Positions 51,289 to 62,381 are shown, numbered from the stretch's first letter. The stretch is 64,000 nt of DNA from Paracoccus aminophilus JCM 7686 (GCF_000444995.1 NC_022041.1:3041501-3105500), one strand, 5' to 3'. The notes: generated from the sequence alone by a model not told the origin. Program-made: numbers and translations.

Positions 51289-52977
51289 ATGGCAATCACC
51301 TCTGCCAACCAGCTTGAACTGCTGCAGACGGCCGAAGCCGTCGCCCGCGAGAAGATGATCGAGCCCGATCTGGTGATCGAGGCGATGGAGGACAGCCTCG
51401 CGCGCGCCGCCAAATCGCGCTACGGCTCGGAGATGGACATCCGCGTCCGCATCGACCGCAAGAACGGCAATGCCACTTTCACCCGCGTCCGCACCGTGGT
51501 CGAGGACGATCTGCTGGAAAACTACCAAGCCCAGCTTACCGTCGTGCAAGCCAAACCCTATTTCGAGAAGCAGAAAAGCCTCGAAAGCTATTGGACCCGC
51601 GACGGCGAAAGACTGGACAGCTTTGTCGGTGGCCCGCAGGTCGGCGACGTTTTCCAAGAGCAGGTGCCCCCGGTCGAGCTGGGCCGCATCGCCGCGCAAT
51701 CGGCCAAACAGGTCATTTTGCAGCGCGTGCGCGAAGCCGAACGTGACCGCCAATACGAAGAATTCCGCGACCGCGCCGGCACGATCATCAACGGCGTCGT
51801 CAAGCGCGAAGAATACGGCAATATCATTGTCGACGTGGGCCGTGGCGAAGCCATCCTGCGCCGCAACGAAAAGATCGGCCGCGAAAGCTATCGCCCGAAC
51901 GACCGCATTCGCGCCTATGTGAAAGACGTGCGTCGCGAGACCCGTGGGCCGCAGATCTTCCTGTCGCGCACCGATCCGCAGTTCATGGCCGAGCTCTTCA
52001 AGATGGAAGTGCCGGAGATCTATGACGGCGTGATCGAGATCAAGGCCTGCGCCCGCGATCCGGGGTCGCGCGCCAAGATCGCCGTGATTTCCTATGACAA
52101 CTCGATCGACCCGGTCGGCGCTTGCGTCGGGATGCGCGGCTCGCGCGTGCAGGCGGTTGTCGGCGAGCTGCAGGGTGAAAAGATCGACATCATTCCGTGG
52201 TCGGACGATCAGGCCACCTTCCTTGTGAACGCGCTCCAGCCTGCCGAAGTCGCGAAAGTCGTCTTTGACGAGGATGCGACCCGGATCGAGGTTGTGGTCC
52301 CCGATGAGCAGCTGTCGCTGGCCATTGGCCGTCGCGGTCAGAACGTGCGTCTGGCCAGCCAGCTCACCGGTCTCGACATCGACATTCTGACCGAGGAAGA
52401 AGAATCCAAACGCCGTCAGGCCGAGTTCAACGCCCGCACGCAGCTGTTCGTGCAAGCGCTTGACCTTGATGAGTTCTTCGCACAGCTTCTCGTCGCCGAA
52501 GGCTTCACCAACCTTGACGAGGTCGCCTATGTCGATCTTGACGAGCTGCTGGCAATCGAGGGCGTGGACGAATCCACCGCCTCCGAGCTTCAGACCCGTG
52601 CGCGCGAACATATCGAAGCGGCCAACAAAGCCGCGCTGGATGCCGCCCGTGCTTTGGGTGCGGAAGACAGCCTGATTGAATTCGAAGGCCTCACTCCCCA
52701 GATGGTGGAGGCGCTGGCCAAGGACGACGTCAAGACGCTCGAAGATTTCGCGACCCTTGCGGATTGGGAAATCGCTGGCGGCTGGACGACCGAAAACGGT
52801 CAACGCAAGAAAGATGAAGGCGTTCTCGAGCCCTTCGGTGTCAGCCTTGATGATGCGCAAACCATGGTCATGACCGCGCGCGTCATGCTGGGCTGGGTCG
52901 ATCCGACCGAATCCGAAGCCGAAGTCGAGGCTGATGCCGCGACCGAAGGCGACGCAGATGAGGAGGCCGGGGTGTAA
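51289..52977 (+). CDS. nusA: Transcription termination/antitermination factor NusA
   Basis: 562 residues. N-terminal RNA polymerase-binding domain (to about 130), S1 domain (about 135-200), KH domains with ACVGMRGSRVQAVVGEL and LSLAIGRRGQNVRLASQL, and C-terminal acidic repeats with helix-hairpin-helix elements. Controls pausing, termination and antitermination, and may act on the hairpin in its own operon leader. Confidence 0.97.
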   Translation: MAITSANQLELLQTAEAVAREKMIEPDLVIEAMEDSLARAAKSRYGSEMDIRVRIDRKNGNATFTRVRTVVEDDLLENYQAQLTVVQAKPYFEKQKSLESYWTRDGERLDSFVGGPQVGDVFQEQVPPVELGRIAAQSAKQVILQRVREAERDRQYEEFRDRAGTIINGVVKREEYGNIIVDVGRGEAILRRNEKIGRESYRPNDRIRAYVKDVRRETRGPQIFLSRTDPQFMAELFKMEVPEIYDGVIEIKACARDPGSRAKIAVISYDNSIDPVGACVGMRGSRVQAVVGELQGEKIDIIPWSDDQATFLVNALQPAEVAKVVFDEDATRIEVVVPDEQLSLAIGRRGQNVRLASQLTGLDIDILTEEEESKRRQAEFNARTQLFVQALDLDEFFAQLLVAEGFTNLDEVAYVDLDELLAIEGVDESTASELQTRAREHIEAANKAALDAARALGAEDSLIEFEGLTPQMVEALAKDDVKTLEDFATLADWEIAGGWTTENGQRKKDEGVLEPFGVSLDDAQTMVMTARVMLGWVDPTESEAEVEADAATEGDADEEAGV

Positions 52978-52993
52978 CGCCCCGGGAGACTGA

Positions 52994-53611
52994 ATGACAC
53001 GCGGGGGCCGTATCAAGGACCGCGAGACGCCCGAACGGCGCTGCATCGTCACCGCAGAGGTGCAGCCCAAAACTGGGCTGATCCGCTTCGTCGCGGACCC
53101 CGATGGAGAAGTCGTTCCCGATCTTGCAGAAAAATTGCCCGGCCGGGGCTTCTGGGTCACGGCCGATCGTAGTATATTAATGAAGGCGATGGCCAAGGGG
53201 CTCTTCTCGCGAGGCGCGAAAGCTCCGGTCACCGCTCCCGACGATCTTCTGGACATGATCGAGACAGGACTCGCAAAGCGCGTCGTTGAACAGGTCTCTC
53301 TCGCCAGAAAAGCAGGCAATGCGGTCGCGGGTTTCGAAAAGGTGAAGGACTGGCTGGCCACAGGGCGGGCGAAAGTTCTTCTACAAGCTTCAGACGGGTC
53401 AGACCGCGGCAAAGGAAAGCTGTGGACGCCCGAAGGCGGGCGCTGGTTTGGCTGCCTGACTGCATCAGAATTGGGTTTGTCCTTTGGCCGCGATCATGTC
53501 ATACACAGCGCGCTTGCGCCGGGGGGCCTGACCAAAAACGTGATCAGGGACGCAAGCAGACTTTCAGGTCTGCGCGGGCATGACGGCGGGACTTCTGCCG
53601 GGAAGGAATGA
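52994..53611 (+). CDS. YlxR-domain RNA-binding protein with C-terminal L7Ae-like region
   Basis: 205 residues. YlxR (DUF448) domain with [20 protein letters not shown] and [13 protein letters not shown], then a second domain (about 90-190) resembling L7Ae/L30e proteins ([20 protein letters not shown]). This two-domain form is usual in alphaproteobacteria between nusA and infB. Probable nucleic-acid-binding role in transcription-translation coupling; overlaps infB when the earlier infB ATG is used. Confidence 0.9.
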   Translation: MTRGGRIKDRETPERRCIVTAEVQPKTGLIRFVADPDGEVVPDLAEKLPGRGFWVTADRSILMKAMAKGLFSRGAKAPVTAPDDLLDMIETGLAKRVVEQVSLARKAGNAVAGFEKVKDWLATGRAKVLLQASDGSDRGKGKLWTPEGGRWFGCLTASELGLSFGRDHVIHSALAPGGLTKNVIRDASRLSGLRGHDGGTSAGKE

Positions 53612-53619
53612 AGATCGGA

Positions 53620-56187
53620 ATGAGCGATACTGACGGAAAGAAACCCCTGGGTCTTGGTGGCGGCGCTGGCCGTTCGGGTAGTGTGAAGCAGAGCTTCAGC
53701 CACGGCCGGACCCATAATGTGGTTGTCGAAACCAAGCGCAAGCGCGTTGTCGTGCCGGGCAAACCCGGTGCGGCAGGCGGCTCGTCCCGTTCTGGCTCGG
53801 GTGGTCCTATCTCGGGCGATCCTTCGAAACGCCCGGCGGGGATTTCGGATGCCGAGATGGAGCGCCGTCTGGCCGCTCTGCGCGCGGCCAAGCAGCGTGA
53901 GGTCGAAGAGGCCGCACAGCGCATCGCCGATGAAAAGGCCCGCGAAGAAGAGCGCGAGCGTCGCCGTGCCGAGCTCGAAGCCAAAGAGCGCGAAGAGCGC
54001 GAGCGCGTCGAAGCTCTGCGCCTGAAGGAAGAAGAGGACGCTCGCCGCGCCCGCGAAGCCGAGGTTCGTGCCCAAAAGCGCGAAGAAACCCGTGCCAAGC
54101 CGGTCGCCGAGCCTGTTCGCACCACGCCCGCAGACCGCGCGGCAGCCGAAGCCGCAGCTGCGCGCGCCGAGACCAAAGGGGTTTCCTCGACCGGTCCGCG
54201 CGCCAAGACCGAGCGTGACCGCGGCAGCGAAGACCGCGATGCCCGCAATGCCAACAACCGCAATCCGGGCGCAGGCCGTGACGACAGCCGCCGCACCGGC
54301 AAGCTGTCGCTGACCCAGGCTCTGGGTGACGGTGAAGGCGGTCGCCAGCGCTCGCTCGCGGCGATGAAGCGCAAGCAGGAAAAAGCCCGCCAAAAGGCGA
54401 TGGGCGGCATGACCAAAGCTGAAAAGCAGGTTCGTGACGTTCAGCTGCCCGAAGCCATCGTGGTTTCGGAACTGGCGAACCGGATGGCCGAGCGTACGCC
54501 CGATGTCATCAAATCGCTCATGAAAATGGGCATGATGGTGACGGCAAACCAAACCATCGACGCCGACACCGCCGAGCTCGTGATTCAAGAATTCGGCCAT
54601 AAGGCGATTCGCGTTTCGGATTCGGACGTCGAACAGGTCATCGAACAGGCCGCAGACCGCGAAGAGGATCTGCAGTCGCGTCCGCCGATCATCACGATCA
54701 TGGGCCACGTCGACCACGGCAAGACCTCGCTGCTCGATGCGATCCGCAACGCCAACGTCGTTTCGGGCGAAGCGGGCGGCATCACGCAGCATATCGGCGC
54801 CTATCAGGTGACGGCGAAGAACGGCGCTCTGCTGACCTTCCTCGACACCCCCGGCCACGCCGCCTTCACCTCGATGCGCGCTCGTGGTGCTCAGGTGACG
54901 GATATCGTCGTGCTGGTCGTTGCCGCCGATGACGCGGTCATGCCCCAGACGGTCGAGGCGATTAACCACGCCAAAGCCGCCAATGTGCCGATGATCGTCG
55001 CGATCAACAAAATCGACAAACCTGCGGCCAACCCGCAGAAAGTCCGCACCGACCTGCTTCAGCACGGCATTGTCGTCGAAGAAATGTCGGGCGACGTTCA
55101 GGATGTCGAGATTTCGGCCAAAACCGGCCTTGGTCTTGACGAACTGCTTGAGGCGATCTCGCTTCAGGCCGAAATCCTCGAACTCAAAGCCAACCCGGAC
55201 CGTCCGGCTCTGGGCGCGGTGATCGAAGCCCAGCTCGACGTTGGTCGCGGCCCGGTGGCAACGGTGCTCGTTCAGAACGGCTCGCTCAAGCGCGGGGATA
55301 TCTTTGTGGTCGGCGAGCAGTGGGGCAAGGTCCGCGCGCTCATCAACGACAAAGGCGATCGCATTGACGAAGCCGGTCCTTCGGTTCCGGTCGAGGTTCT
55401 TGGCCTGAACGGCACCCCGGAAGCAGGCGACGTGCTCAACGTTGTCGAAACCGAGGCGCAGGCGCGCGAGATTGCGGATTATCGCATCCAGCAGACCAAA
55501 GACAAACGCGCTGCCGCCGGTGCCGCGATCACGCTCGACCAGCTGATGGCCAAGGCCAAAGCCGATCAGAACGTGGCCGAGCTTCCGGTTCTGGTCAAAG
55601 CCGATGTGCAGGGTTCTGCCGAGGCGATCGTCCAGGCGCTGGAAAAGATCGGCAACGACGAGGTGCGTGTGCGCGTCCTGCATTCGGGCGTCGGCGCAAT
55701 CACCGAATCGGATATCGGTCTGGCCGAGGCTTCGGGCGCTCCGGTGATCGGCTTCAACGTCCGCGCCAATGCTCCGGCTCGCAATGCTGCGAACCAGAAG
55801 GGCGTCGAGATCCGCTATTATTCGATCATCTACGATCTCGTCGATGATGTGAAAAAAGCGGCCTCGGGTCTGCTGTCGGCCGAGGTGCGCGAGCATTTCA
55901 TCGGCTATGCGCAGATCCGCGAAGTCTTCCGCGTCTCGGGCGTCGGCAATGTCGCTGGCTGTCTGGTCACCGAAGGCATTGCGCGCCGCTCGGCCGGTGT
56001 GCGTCTTCTGCGCGACAACGTGGTTATCCACGAAGGCACGCTCAAGACGCTCAAGCGCTTCAAGGACGAGGTCAAGGAAGTGCAATCCGGTCAGGAATGC
56101 GGCATGGCCTTCGAGAATTACGACGACGTTCGCAAAGGCGATGTCATCGAGATCTTCGAGCGCGAGGAAGTCCAGCGTCAGCTGTGA
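53620..56187 (+). CDS. infB: Translation initiation factor IF-2
   Basis: GTPase that places fMet-tRNA on the 30S subunit. 855 residues. N-terminal charged coiled-coil region rich in Arg/Glu (about 70-250), IF2_N, G domain with [17 protein letters not shown] and NKID, then domains II-IV. The start at 53620 ([11 protein letters not shown]) is conserved in the order; an ATG at 53608 overlapping the YlxR stop (ATGA) would add four residues and may be used for coupling. Confidence 0.96.
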   Translation: MSDTDGKKPLGLGGGAGRSGSVKQSFSHGRTHNVVVETKRKRVVVPGKPGAAGGSSRSGSGGPISGDPSKRPAGISDAEMERRLAALRAAKQREVEEAAQRIADEKAREEERERRRAELEAKEREERERVEALRLKEEEDARRAREAEVRAQKREETRAKPVAEPVRTTPADRAAAEAAAARAETKGVSSTGPRAKTERDRGSEDRDARNANNRNPGAGRDDSRRTGKLSLTQALGDGEGGRQRSLAAMKRKQEKARQKAMGGMTKAEKQVRDVQLPEAIVVSELANRMAERTPDVIKSLMKMGMMVTANQTIDADTAELVIQEFGHKAIRVSDSDVEQVIEQAADREEDLQSRPPIITIMGHVDHGKTSLLDAIRNANVVSGEAGGITQHIGAYQVTAKNGALLTFLDTPGHAAFTSMRARGAQVTDIVVLVVAADDAVMPQTVEAINHAKAANVPMIVAINKIDKPAANPQKVRTDLLQHGIVVEEMSGDVQDVEISAKTGLGLDELLEAISLQAEILELKANPDRPALGAVIEAQLDVGRGPVATVLVQNGSLKRGDIFVVGEQWGKVRALINDKGDRIDEAGPSVPVEVLGLNGTPEAGDVLNVVETEAQAREIADYRIQQTKDKRAAAGAAITLDQLMAKAKADQNVAELPVLVKADVQGSAEAIVQALEKIGNDEVRVRVLHSGVGAITESDIGLAEASGAPVIGFNVRANAPARNAANQKGVEIRYYSIIYDLVDDVKKAASGLLSAEVREHFIGYAQIREVFRVSGVGNVAGCLVTEGIARRSAGVRLLRDNVVIHEGTLKTLKRFKDEVKEVQSGQECGMAFENYDDVRKGDVIEIFEREEVQRQL

Positions 56188-56208
56188 TTCCCGTCTCAGG
56201 ACCGACAA

Positions 56209-56233
56209 AAGGGCGCCTCCGGGCGCCCTTTTT
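56209..56233 (+). terminator. Terminator of the rimP-infB operon
   Basis: AAGGGCGCC/GGCGCCCTT, 4-base loop, T-run to 56233, just after infB. Confidence 0.92.
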
Positions 56234-56280
56234 CATGCCTATATCACGGCGTCTGGATGCCCCGCCCGAGCGCATAGAAA

Positions 56281-56308
56281 AGGGGCGCGGCCTTTGCGGC
56301 TGCGCCCC
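56281..56308 (-). terminator. Terminator of the 41-codon gene
   Basis: GGGGCGC with GCGCCCC plus inner GGC/GCC pairing; followed on the minus strand by TTTTCT. Confidence 0.7.
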
Positions 56309-56340
56309 CGATCCATGCTCATCTCACTGTCTTGCGAGAA

Positions 56341-56466
56341 TCAGGCGACCGGCTTGCCCTCATAGGTCTTTGTGCCAACCCGAACGACGATGTTTCCATT
56401 GGAAACCTGACGCTCGAAAAGCCCTTGGACTGAAATACAGCTGCCGATTGTGATCGTGCGAATCAT
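56341..56466 (-). CDS. Small hypothetical protein, 41 residues
   Basis: Starts MIRTITIGSCISVQGLFERQ and ends TKTYEGKPVA, an all-beta-looking small protein with one cysteine. GGAGGAGA lies nine bases before this ATG; an ATG two codons earlier (56472) is also possible. It has its own terminator. I have a faint memory of similar 40-45 residue proteins in Rhodobacterales, but no function is known to me. It is below usual ORF length limits. Confidence 0.7.
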   Translation of the reverse strand: MIRTITIGSCISVQGLFERQVSNGNIVVRVGTKTYEGKPVA

Positions 56467-56587
56467 GTCCATTCTCCTCCATCTCCATTGCCTCAATTTC
56501 TTCATATTTCCGCAGAGATGTTAAGGAAGAATGCGTTTCTTTCTCTGGTTGCGCAACTAAAGTACAAGAGCGGCGCGAAATGTTACG

Positions 56588-56986
56588 TTAAAGCCACTCT
56601 CGCAGAATGGGGATCAGCGGCACATCCGCGGGCGGCATCTCGTAATCCGTGAGATCCTGTCCACGCACCCATGCCAGTTTCTGCCCTTCGCGCGGCTGCG
56701 CAATGCCCTCCCAGCGCCGACAGGCGTAAAGCGGCATGAGCAGGTGGAAGTCCTCATAGGTGTGGCTGGCGAAGGTCAGCGGCGCGAGGCACGAGGCCCA
56801 GGTGTCGATGCCGAGCTCTTCCTGAAGCTCGCGGATCAGCGCCTGTTCGGGCGTCTCTCCGGGATCGACCTTGCCGCCGGGAAATTCCCAGAGCCCGGCG
56901 AGCGATTTGCCCTCCGGTCTCTGGGCCAGCAGCACCCGGCCGTCCGCGTCGATCAGCGCGACGGCCGCGACAAGCAGGATCCTCAC
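56588..56986 (-). CDS. mutT: 8-oxo-dGTP diphosphatase MutT
   Basis: 132 residues. NUDIX box GGKVDPGETPEQALIRELQE followed by ELGI, with the MutT-type N-terminus VAAVALIDADGRVLLAQRP. Removes oxidised dGTP from the nucleotide pool. Starts with GTG overlapping the argJ stop by four bases, last gene of the parvulin-argJ-mutT run. Confidence 0.92.
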   Translation of the reverse strand: MRILLVAAVALIDADGRVLLAQRPEGKSLAGLWEFPGGKVDPGETPEQALIRELQEELGIDTWASCLAPLTFASHTYEDFHLLMPLYACRRWEGIAQPREGQKLAWVRGQDLTDYEMPPADVPLIPILREWL

Positions 56987-58389
56987 GAACGATAATCCGC
57001 GTTGATGTCGATGTAGCGATGGGTGAGATCGCAGGTCCAGACCGTCTTCGCCGCCGAGCCGAGACCCAGATCGACGCCGATCTGCAACTCGGGCCGCTTC
57101 ATATAGGCGCTGGCCTTGGCCTCGTCATAGTCCGGCGAGCGCCAGCCCTTCTCGGCCAGAACCATGTCGCCGAAGCGGATGGTCAGCTTATCACGATCCG
57201 CCTGCGCGCCCGATTTGCCGACCGCCATAACAACGCGGCCCCAGTTGGCATCCTCGCCCGCGATCGCGGTCTTGACGAGCGGCGAATTGGCAATCGCCAT
57301 CGCCACCTTATGCGCATCGAGCTTGGTCGCCGCACCGGTGACCTTGACCTCGACGAATTTCGTCGCGCCCTCGCCGTCGCGCACCACCTGCTGTGCGAGA
57401 TCGAGCATGACCGCCTTCAGCGCCTTGGTGAAATCGCGCGCGACCTTGCCGCGCATATCGGTGATCGCAGCTGCCGGTGACTTGCCGGTCGCCGCGACGA
57501 TCAGCGCATCCGAGGTCGAGGTGTCGCTGTCCACGGTGATCGCGTTGAAGGTCTGGTCAAGCAGACGCGAGACGATCTTTTGCAGCGCATCCGGCGCGAT
57601 TTTCGCATCGGTGAAGATATAGACCAGCATCGTCGCCATATCCGGCGCGATCATCCCCGAGCCCTTGGCAATGCCCGCGATCCGGATCGGACCGCCCTCG
57701 CCCTCGATCTCGGCCGCAGCACCTTTCGGGAAGGTGTCGGTGGTCATGATCGCCTCGGCGGCCTCGTCGATCCCCTCGGCGTCGAGCTTGCCCGCCAGCG
57801 CGCCCACGATCGCCGTGATGCGGTCATGCGGCAGCGGCTCGCCGATCACGCCGGTCGAGGACGAGAAGACGCGGCTGCGCGGCATCCCAAGCTTGTCGGC
57901 CACCGCGCCCGTCACCGCATCGACCGAGGCCTGCCCGGCGGCGCCGGTGAAGGCATTGGCATTGCCCGAGTTCACGATGATCGCGGCCCCGGTGCTGTCG
58001 TCCTGCTTGCCCGCAAGCTTGGCCTGACAGTCGAGCACGCTGGCCGCGCGGGTCGAGGATTTGGTGAAGCCACCCGCAATCGCCGTGCCCGGCGCAAGAC
58101 GGACCAGCATGACATCGGTCCGGCCCTTGTATTTGACGCCCGCCGCCCCTGCGGCGAATTCGGCGCCCTCGATCACCGGCAGCGCCGGGAAGGTCACCGG
58201 CGCCAGCGGCGAAATGATCTTCGCCTTGGCGGTCGGGATCTTGGCCGCAGCAGACGAAGCGGCGCCCGAAGGCGTCGCCTGAGCCACAACCTCGTCATGG
58301 GCACTTTGCAGCTTTTTCAGCTTTTTCTTCAGCGTCTTGACCTTGTCCGCATCCGACGGCTTCTTCGACTTCTTTTCACTTTTGGCCAT
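56983..58389 (-). CDS. argJ: Bifunctional glutamate N-acetyltransferase/amino-acid acetyltransferase ArgJ
   Basis: Transfers acetyl between ornithine and glutamate in the cyclic arginine pathway, consistent with argB at 4791. GIAKGSGMIAPDMATML carries the self-cleavage point before threonine that splits the precursor into two subunits. C-terminal LTHRYIDINADYRS is typical. 468 residues: about 55 more than usual because of an N-terminal Lys-rich stretch (KKSKKPSDADKVKTLKKKLK) and an Ala/Ser linker before the normal start near SPLAP. It lies three bases from the parvulin gene. Confidence 0.94.
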   Translation of the reverse strand: MAKSEKKSKKPSDADKVKTLKKKLKKLQSAHDEVVAQATPSGAASSAAAKIPTAKAKIISPLAPVTFPALPVIEGAEFAAGAAGVKYKGRTDVMLVRLAPGTAIAGGFTKSSTRAASVLDCQAKLAGKQDDSTGAAIIVNSGNANAFTGAAGQASVDAVTGAVADKLGMPRSRVFSSSTGVIGEPLPHDRITAIVGALAGKLDAEGIDEAAEAIMTTDTFPKGAAAEIEGEGGPIRIAGIAKGSGMIAPDMATMLVYIFTDAKIAPDALQKIVSRLLDQTFNAITVDSDTSTSDALIVAATGKSPAAAITDMRGKVARDFTKALKAVMLDLAQQVVRDGEGATKFVEVKVTGAATKLDAHKVAMAIANSPLVKTAIAGEDANWGRVVMAVGKSGAQADRDKLTIRFGDMVLAEKGWRSPDYDEAKASAYMKRPELQIGVDLGLGSAAKTVWTCDLTHRYIDINADYRS

Positions 58390-58392
58390 GGT

Positions 58393-59235
58393 TCACTTCC
58401 CCAGAAGATCGGTTTTCGACAGCAGATCGGCGTTGATATTCGGCGTCTTCTCGATTTTCGCGGCTTCCACCGCTTTCTGGATCGCGGCCTCGACGCGGTC
58501 GCGGCGGACCTGAACGGCGAGCTGCTCCTTGACCTCATCGAATTTCGGAGCCGAGACATCGCGCGTCTCGATCAGCTTGATGACATGCCAGCCGAACTGG
58601 GTCTGAACCGGCTGCGAGACCTCGCCCGGCTTCAGCGTTTTCACCGCATCGGCGAAAGGCTGGACCATCTGCTCGGGCTGGAACCAGCCCAGCTCGCCCA
58701 GATTGGGCCCCGAGGCGGTATCGGTCGATTTTTCCTGCGCGATCTTGCCGAAATCGCCGCCCTTGGCCAGCTCATCCTCGATTGCCTTGGCCTCATCCTC
58801 GGTTTTCACAAGGATATGAGCCGCGTGATATTCGGTCTTGGGGGCGGTCTGGCTGCCGAAGGCCTTTTCATAGACGGCCTTCAGCTCGGCATCGGTCGGA
58901 TCGCTGGCCGCGACCTTTTCCAGCACCGCGCCCGCCAGATAGGCGCGCCGGTCGAGCTCCAGCACGGCCTTGTCACGCAGGGTCAGATCATTGGCCTTTT
59001 CCTGCCCGACGGCGGTCTGGCGGATCATCTGGTCAAGCATCAGGTCCCACAAAGCGGTATTGGGCAAATTGGCGGTCGCCTCCTCGCTCATCCCTTCTCT
59101 CATCGCGATCATTTGGCCAAGCGTGATCGCATCGCCATTCACGGTCGCGACGACCGTATCGGCAGAGACCTCGGCATTTTGGGCAAATACCGGCGTCGCT
59201 GCAAGAAAAGCAACGGCCAGAATGGGTTTGAGCAT
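58393..59235 (-). CDS. Parvulin-type periplasmic peptidylprolyl isomerase
   Basis: 280 residues. Signal peptide MLKPILAVAFLAATPVFA, SurA/PrsA-like N-domain (VNGDAITLGQMIAMREG) and a rotamase domain with AAHILVKTEDEAKAI and LGELGWFQPEQMVQPFADAV. Assists folding of exported proteins, matching its divergence from secA. AAAGGGG precedes the ATG at 59235. Confidence 0.93.
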   Translation of the reverse strand: MLKPILAVAFLAATPVFAQNAEVSADTVVATVNGDAITLGQMIAMREGMSEEATANLPNTALWDLMLDQMIRQTAVGQEKANDLTLRDKAVLELDRRAYLAGAVLEKVAASDPTDAELKAVYEKAFGSQTAPKTEYHAAHILVKTEDEAKAIEDELAKGGDFGKIAQEKSTDTASGPNLGELGWFQPEQMVQPFADAVKTLKPGEVSQPVQTQFGWHVIKLIETRDVSAPKFDEVKEQLAVQVRRDRVEAAIQKAVEAAKIEKTPNINADLLSKTDLLGK

Positions 59236-59288
59236 GCATTTCCCCTTTGCGGGACAGGCCGAATCCGCGGAGGAAACCGGCGCAAGCG

Positions 59289-59317
59289 TTGACAGATGGA
59301 CGGTCGAGGCATACATC
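59289..59317 (+). promoter_or_regulatory. Promoter of secA
   Basis: Perfect TTGACA (59289-59294), 17 bases, TACATC (59312-59317). Predicted start near 59324 gives a leader of about 117 bases. Confidence 0.65.
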
Positions 59318-59353
59318 CGGCGCAACCGATAATGCGCGCCCCCGCCGTTATTC

Positions 59354-59376
59354 CGTCCTGTAAATAGGGCAGGACG
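59354..59376. promoter_or_regulatory. Perfect inverted repeat in the secA leader
   Basis: CGTCCTG/CAGGACG with a 9-base spacer, in the transcribed leader of secA and upstream of the parvulin gene. No T-run, so not a terminator. Could be an RNA hairpin or a protein-binding site. Confidence 0.5.
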
Positions 59377-59440
59377 AATGGTTCGGGCAAGTGGCCGTAA
59401 GGGCTAGCGCTTCCCCGATACACGAATTTTGAAGGCTCAT

Positions 59441-62146
59441 ATGCTCGGCTTCGGAACTCTGGCGAAAAAGGTCTTTGGCACGCCCAACGACCGCAAGGTG
59501 AAAGCATCCCGTCCGCTCGTCGCTCAGGTCAACGCATTGGAACCGAAATTCCAGGCGATGTCTGACGAGGACCTGATCGGCAAAACCCGCGAATTGCAGG
59601 GTCGCGCCCAGTCCGGAGAGTCGCTCGACAAGCTTCTGCCCGAGGCTTTTGCGAACTGCCGCGAGGCCGCGCGCCGCGCGCTTGGCCTGCGGGCTTTCGA
59701 CACGCAGCTGATGGGCGGGATCTTCCTCCATCAAGGCAATATCGCCGAAATGAAGACCGGTGAGGGCAAAACCCTCGTCGCGACCTTCCCGGCCTATCTT
59801 AATGCGCTGGCGGGCAAGGGCGTCCATATCGTCACCGTCAACGACTATCTGGCCAAGCGGGACGCGGGCTGGATGAGCAAGGTTTTTGCCCAGCTCGGCA
59901 TGACCACGGGCGTCGTCTATCCGTTCCAGCAGGACGAAGAAAAGCGCGCCGCCTATCAGGCCGACGTGACCTATGCGACGAACAACGAGCTTGGCTTCGA
60001 CTATCTGCGCGACAATATGAAAAGCTCGGTCGATCAGATGACCCAGCGCGATCATTTCTTCGCCATCGTCGATGAGGTCGATTCGATCCTGATCGACGAA
60101 GCGCGGACGCCGCTGATCATCTCGGGCCCCTCGCAGGACCGCTCCGAGCTTTACATCACGCTCGACAAATTCATCCCCGAGCTGTCGGAAGAGCATTACA
60201 AGCTCGACGAAAAGACCCGCAACGCCACCTTCACCGAGGAAGGCAACGAGTTTCTCGAAAACCGCCTGCGCGATGCGGGCGTGTTGCCGGCGGATCAGAC
60301 GCTCTACGATCCGGAATCGACCACGATCGTCCACCACGTCAACCAGGCGCTGCGGGCGCATAAGCTGTTCCAGCGCGATCAGCATTACATCGTCCGCGAC
60401 AACGAAATCGTCCTGATCGACGAATTCACCGGCCGGATGATGGCGGGTCGCCGTCTCTCGGATGGTCTGCATCAGGCGATTGAGGCCAAGGAAGGCGTGG
60501 CGATCCAGCCCGAGAACGTGACGCTCGCCAGCGTGACCTTCCAGAACTATTTCCGCCTTTACGACAAGCTGGGCGGCATGACCGGCACCGCCGCGACCGA
60601 GGCAGAGGAATTCGCCGAGATCTATAAGCTCGGCGTCGTCGAAGTTCCGACCAACCGTCCGGTCCAGCGCCGCGATGAACATGACCGCGTCTACCGCACC
60701 GCGGGCGAGAAATACGCCGCCGTGCTGGAAACGATCCGGGAAGCCAATGCCAAGGGTCAGCCGATCCTTGTTGGCACGACCTCGATCGAGAAGTCGGAAA
60801 TGCTCTCGCAAATGCTGACCAAAGCGAACATTCCGCATAACGTGCTGAACGCACGCGAGCATGAGCGCGAGGCCTATATCGTCGCCGAAGCCGGCAAGAT
60901 GGGCGCCGTAACCATTGCGACCAACATGGCCGGTCGCGGCACCGACATCCAGCTTGGCGGCAACGTCGAGATGCGGGTGATGGAAGAGCTCGCCAAGACC
61001 CCCGAGGCGCATCCCGACGAGATCCGCGCTCAGGTCGAGGCCGAGGTCGCCGCCGCCAAGAAAGAAGTGCAAGAGGCCGGTGGTCTCTTCGTTCTGGCGA
61101 CCGAGCGTCACGAAAGCCGCCGCATCGACAATCAGCTGCGCGGTCGTTCGGGCCGTCAGGGCGACCCGGGCCGCTCGCTGTTCTTCCTGTCGCTGGAAGA
61201 CGATCTCATGCGCATCTTCGGCTCCGAACGGCTCGAGAAAGTGCTCTCGACGCTTGGCATGAAAGAGGGCGAGGCGATCGTTCACCCTTGGGTCAACAAA
61301 TCGCTCGAACGCGCGCAGGCGAAGGTCGAAGGCCGCAACTTCGACATCCGCAAGCAGCTTTTGAAATACGACGACGTGATGAACGACCAGCGCAAAGCCG
61401 TCTTTGCGCAGCGCCGCGAGATCATGGAATCGGAAGAGGTCGCCGAGATCACCGCCGATATGCGCGAACAGGTCATCGCCGATCTGGTCGAGCAGCATAT
61501 GCCCGCCAAGGCCTATGCCGAGCAATGGGACGTGGCCGGGCTGAAGCAAGCCGTGATCGAGCAGCTGAACATGGAGCTGCCGGTCGATGAATGGGCCGCC
61601 GAAGAGGGCTCCAATCAGGACACCATCCGCGAGCGCATTCAGGACGCGACCGACGCCTATATGGCCCAGAAGGTCGAGCAGTTCGGCGCGGAAAACATGA
61701 ACCAGATCGAAAAGCAGGTTCTGCTTCAGCAGATCGACGCGAAATGGCGCGAACATCTGGTGACGCTCGAACATCTGCGCTCGGTCGTGGGCTTCCGTGG
61801 CTATGCGCAGCGCGATCCGCTGTCGGAATACAAGACCGAGGGCTTCCAGCTGTTCGAGCGCCTGCTCGACGGGCTGCGCTCGGAAGTGACGCAGCAGCTT
61901 GCCCGCATCCGCCCGCTGACCGAGGCCGAGCGCGAGCAGATGATGCGCGACTATCTTCAGCAGCAGCAGCAGACCGAGCAATCCATGCATGCCGAGCATG
62001 AGGATGCCGAGGTCGCCGAGGTTGCGGGCCGCATCCCGGGCTTTGATGCCGAAGATCCGACCACTTGGGGCAACCCGTCGCGCAACGACCCCTGCCCCTG
62101 CGGCTCGGGCGAGAAGTTCAAACATTGCCACGGCCGCCTGGCCTGA
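59441..62146 (+). CDS. secA: Preprotein translocase ATPase SecA
   Basis: Motor of the Sec export pathway. 901 residues. Walker A MKTGEGKT, Walker [29 protein letters not shown], and [13 protein letters not shown] in the second motor domain. C-terminal zinc site [14 protein letters not shown], so SecB-type partner binding is likely. Short glutamine run (LQQQQQTEQ) in the linker. AAGG six bases before the ATG; an upstream TTG in frame is not needed. Confidence 0.97.
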   Translation: MLGFGTLAKKVFGTPNDRKVKASRPLVAQVNALEPKFQAMSDEDLIGKTRELQGRAQSGESLDKLLPEAFANCREAARRALGLRAFDTQLMGGIFLHQGNIAEMKTGEGKTLVATFPAYLNALAGKGVHIVTVNDYLAKRDAGWMSKVFAQLGMTTGVVYPFQQDEEKRAAYQADVTYATNNELGFDYLRDNMKSSVDQMTQRDHFFAIVDEVDSILIDEARTPLIISGPSQDRSELYITLDKFIPELSEEHYKLDEKTRNATFTEEGNEFLENRLRDAGVLPADQTLYDPESTTIVHHVNQALRAHKLFQRDQHYIVRDNEIVLIDEFTGRMMAGRRLSDGLHQAIEAKEGVAIQPENVTLASVTFQNYFRLYDKLGGMTGTAATEAEEFAEIYKLGVVEVPTNRPVQRRDEHDRVYRTAGEKYAAVLETIREANAKGQPILVGTTSIEKSEMLSQMLTKANIPHNVLNAREHEREAYIVAEAGKMGAVTIATNMAGRGTDIQLGGNVEMRVMEELAKTPEAHPDEIRAQVEAEVAAAKKEVQEAGGLFVLATERHESRRIDNQLRGRSGRQGDPGRSLFFLSLEDDLMRIFGSERLEKVLSTLGMKEGEAIVHPWVNKSLERAQAKVEGRNFDIRKQLLKYDDVMNDQRKAVFAQRREIMESEEVAEITADMREQVIADLVEQHMPAKAYAEQWDVAGLKQAVIEQLNMELPVDEWAAEEGSNQDTIRERIQDATDAYMAQKVEQFGAENMNQIEKQVLLQQIDAKWREHLVTLEHLRSVVGFRGYAQRDPLSEYKTEGFQLFERLLDGLRSEVTQQLARIRPLTEAEREQMMRDYLQQQQQTEQSMHAEHEDAEVAEVAGRIPGFDAEDPTTWGNPSRNDPCPCGSGEKFKHCHGRLA

Positions 62147-62164
62147 GGCACATGTCATGATGAG

Positions 62165-62193
62165 AAACGGCGGTCCCCCGGGGCCGCCGTTTT
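62165..62193 (+). terminator. Terminator of secA
   Basis: AAACGGCGG/CCGCCGTTT with a 10-base GC loop, then T. Confidence 0.85.
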
Positions 62194-62381
62194 CATTTGC
62201 CCCTTGGGCTGCCAGCCCGCCTGCCCCGGCTCTTGAGCTTCGCGCCGTTGCGCGTTACCCCTTGGCCCATAGGCGGAAACCGCGGCCTATCCGGGCAGAT
62301 TTGCCCGCTTCGCAGATTTCCGGGGCGGACCGGCGCATGAGGGACAGCCAAAGCGGCTGCCCATCGGCTTCGGAGGCCCAG

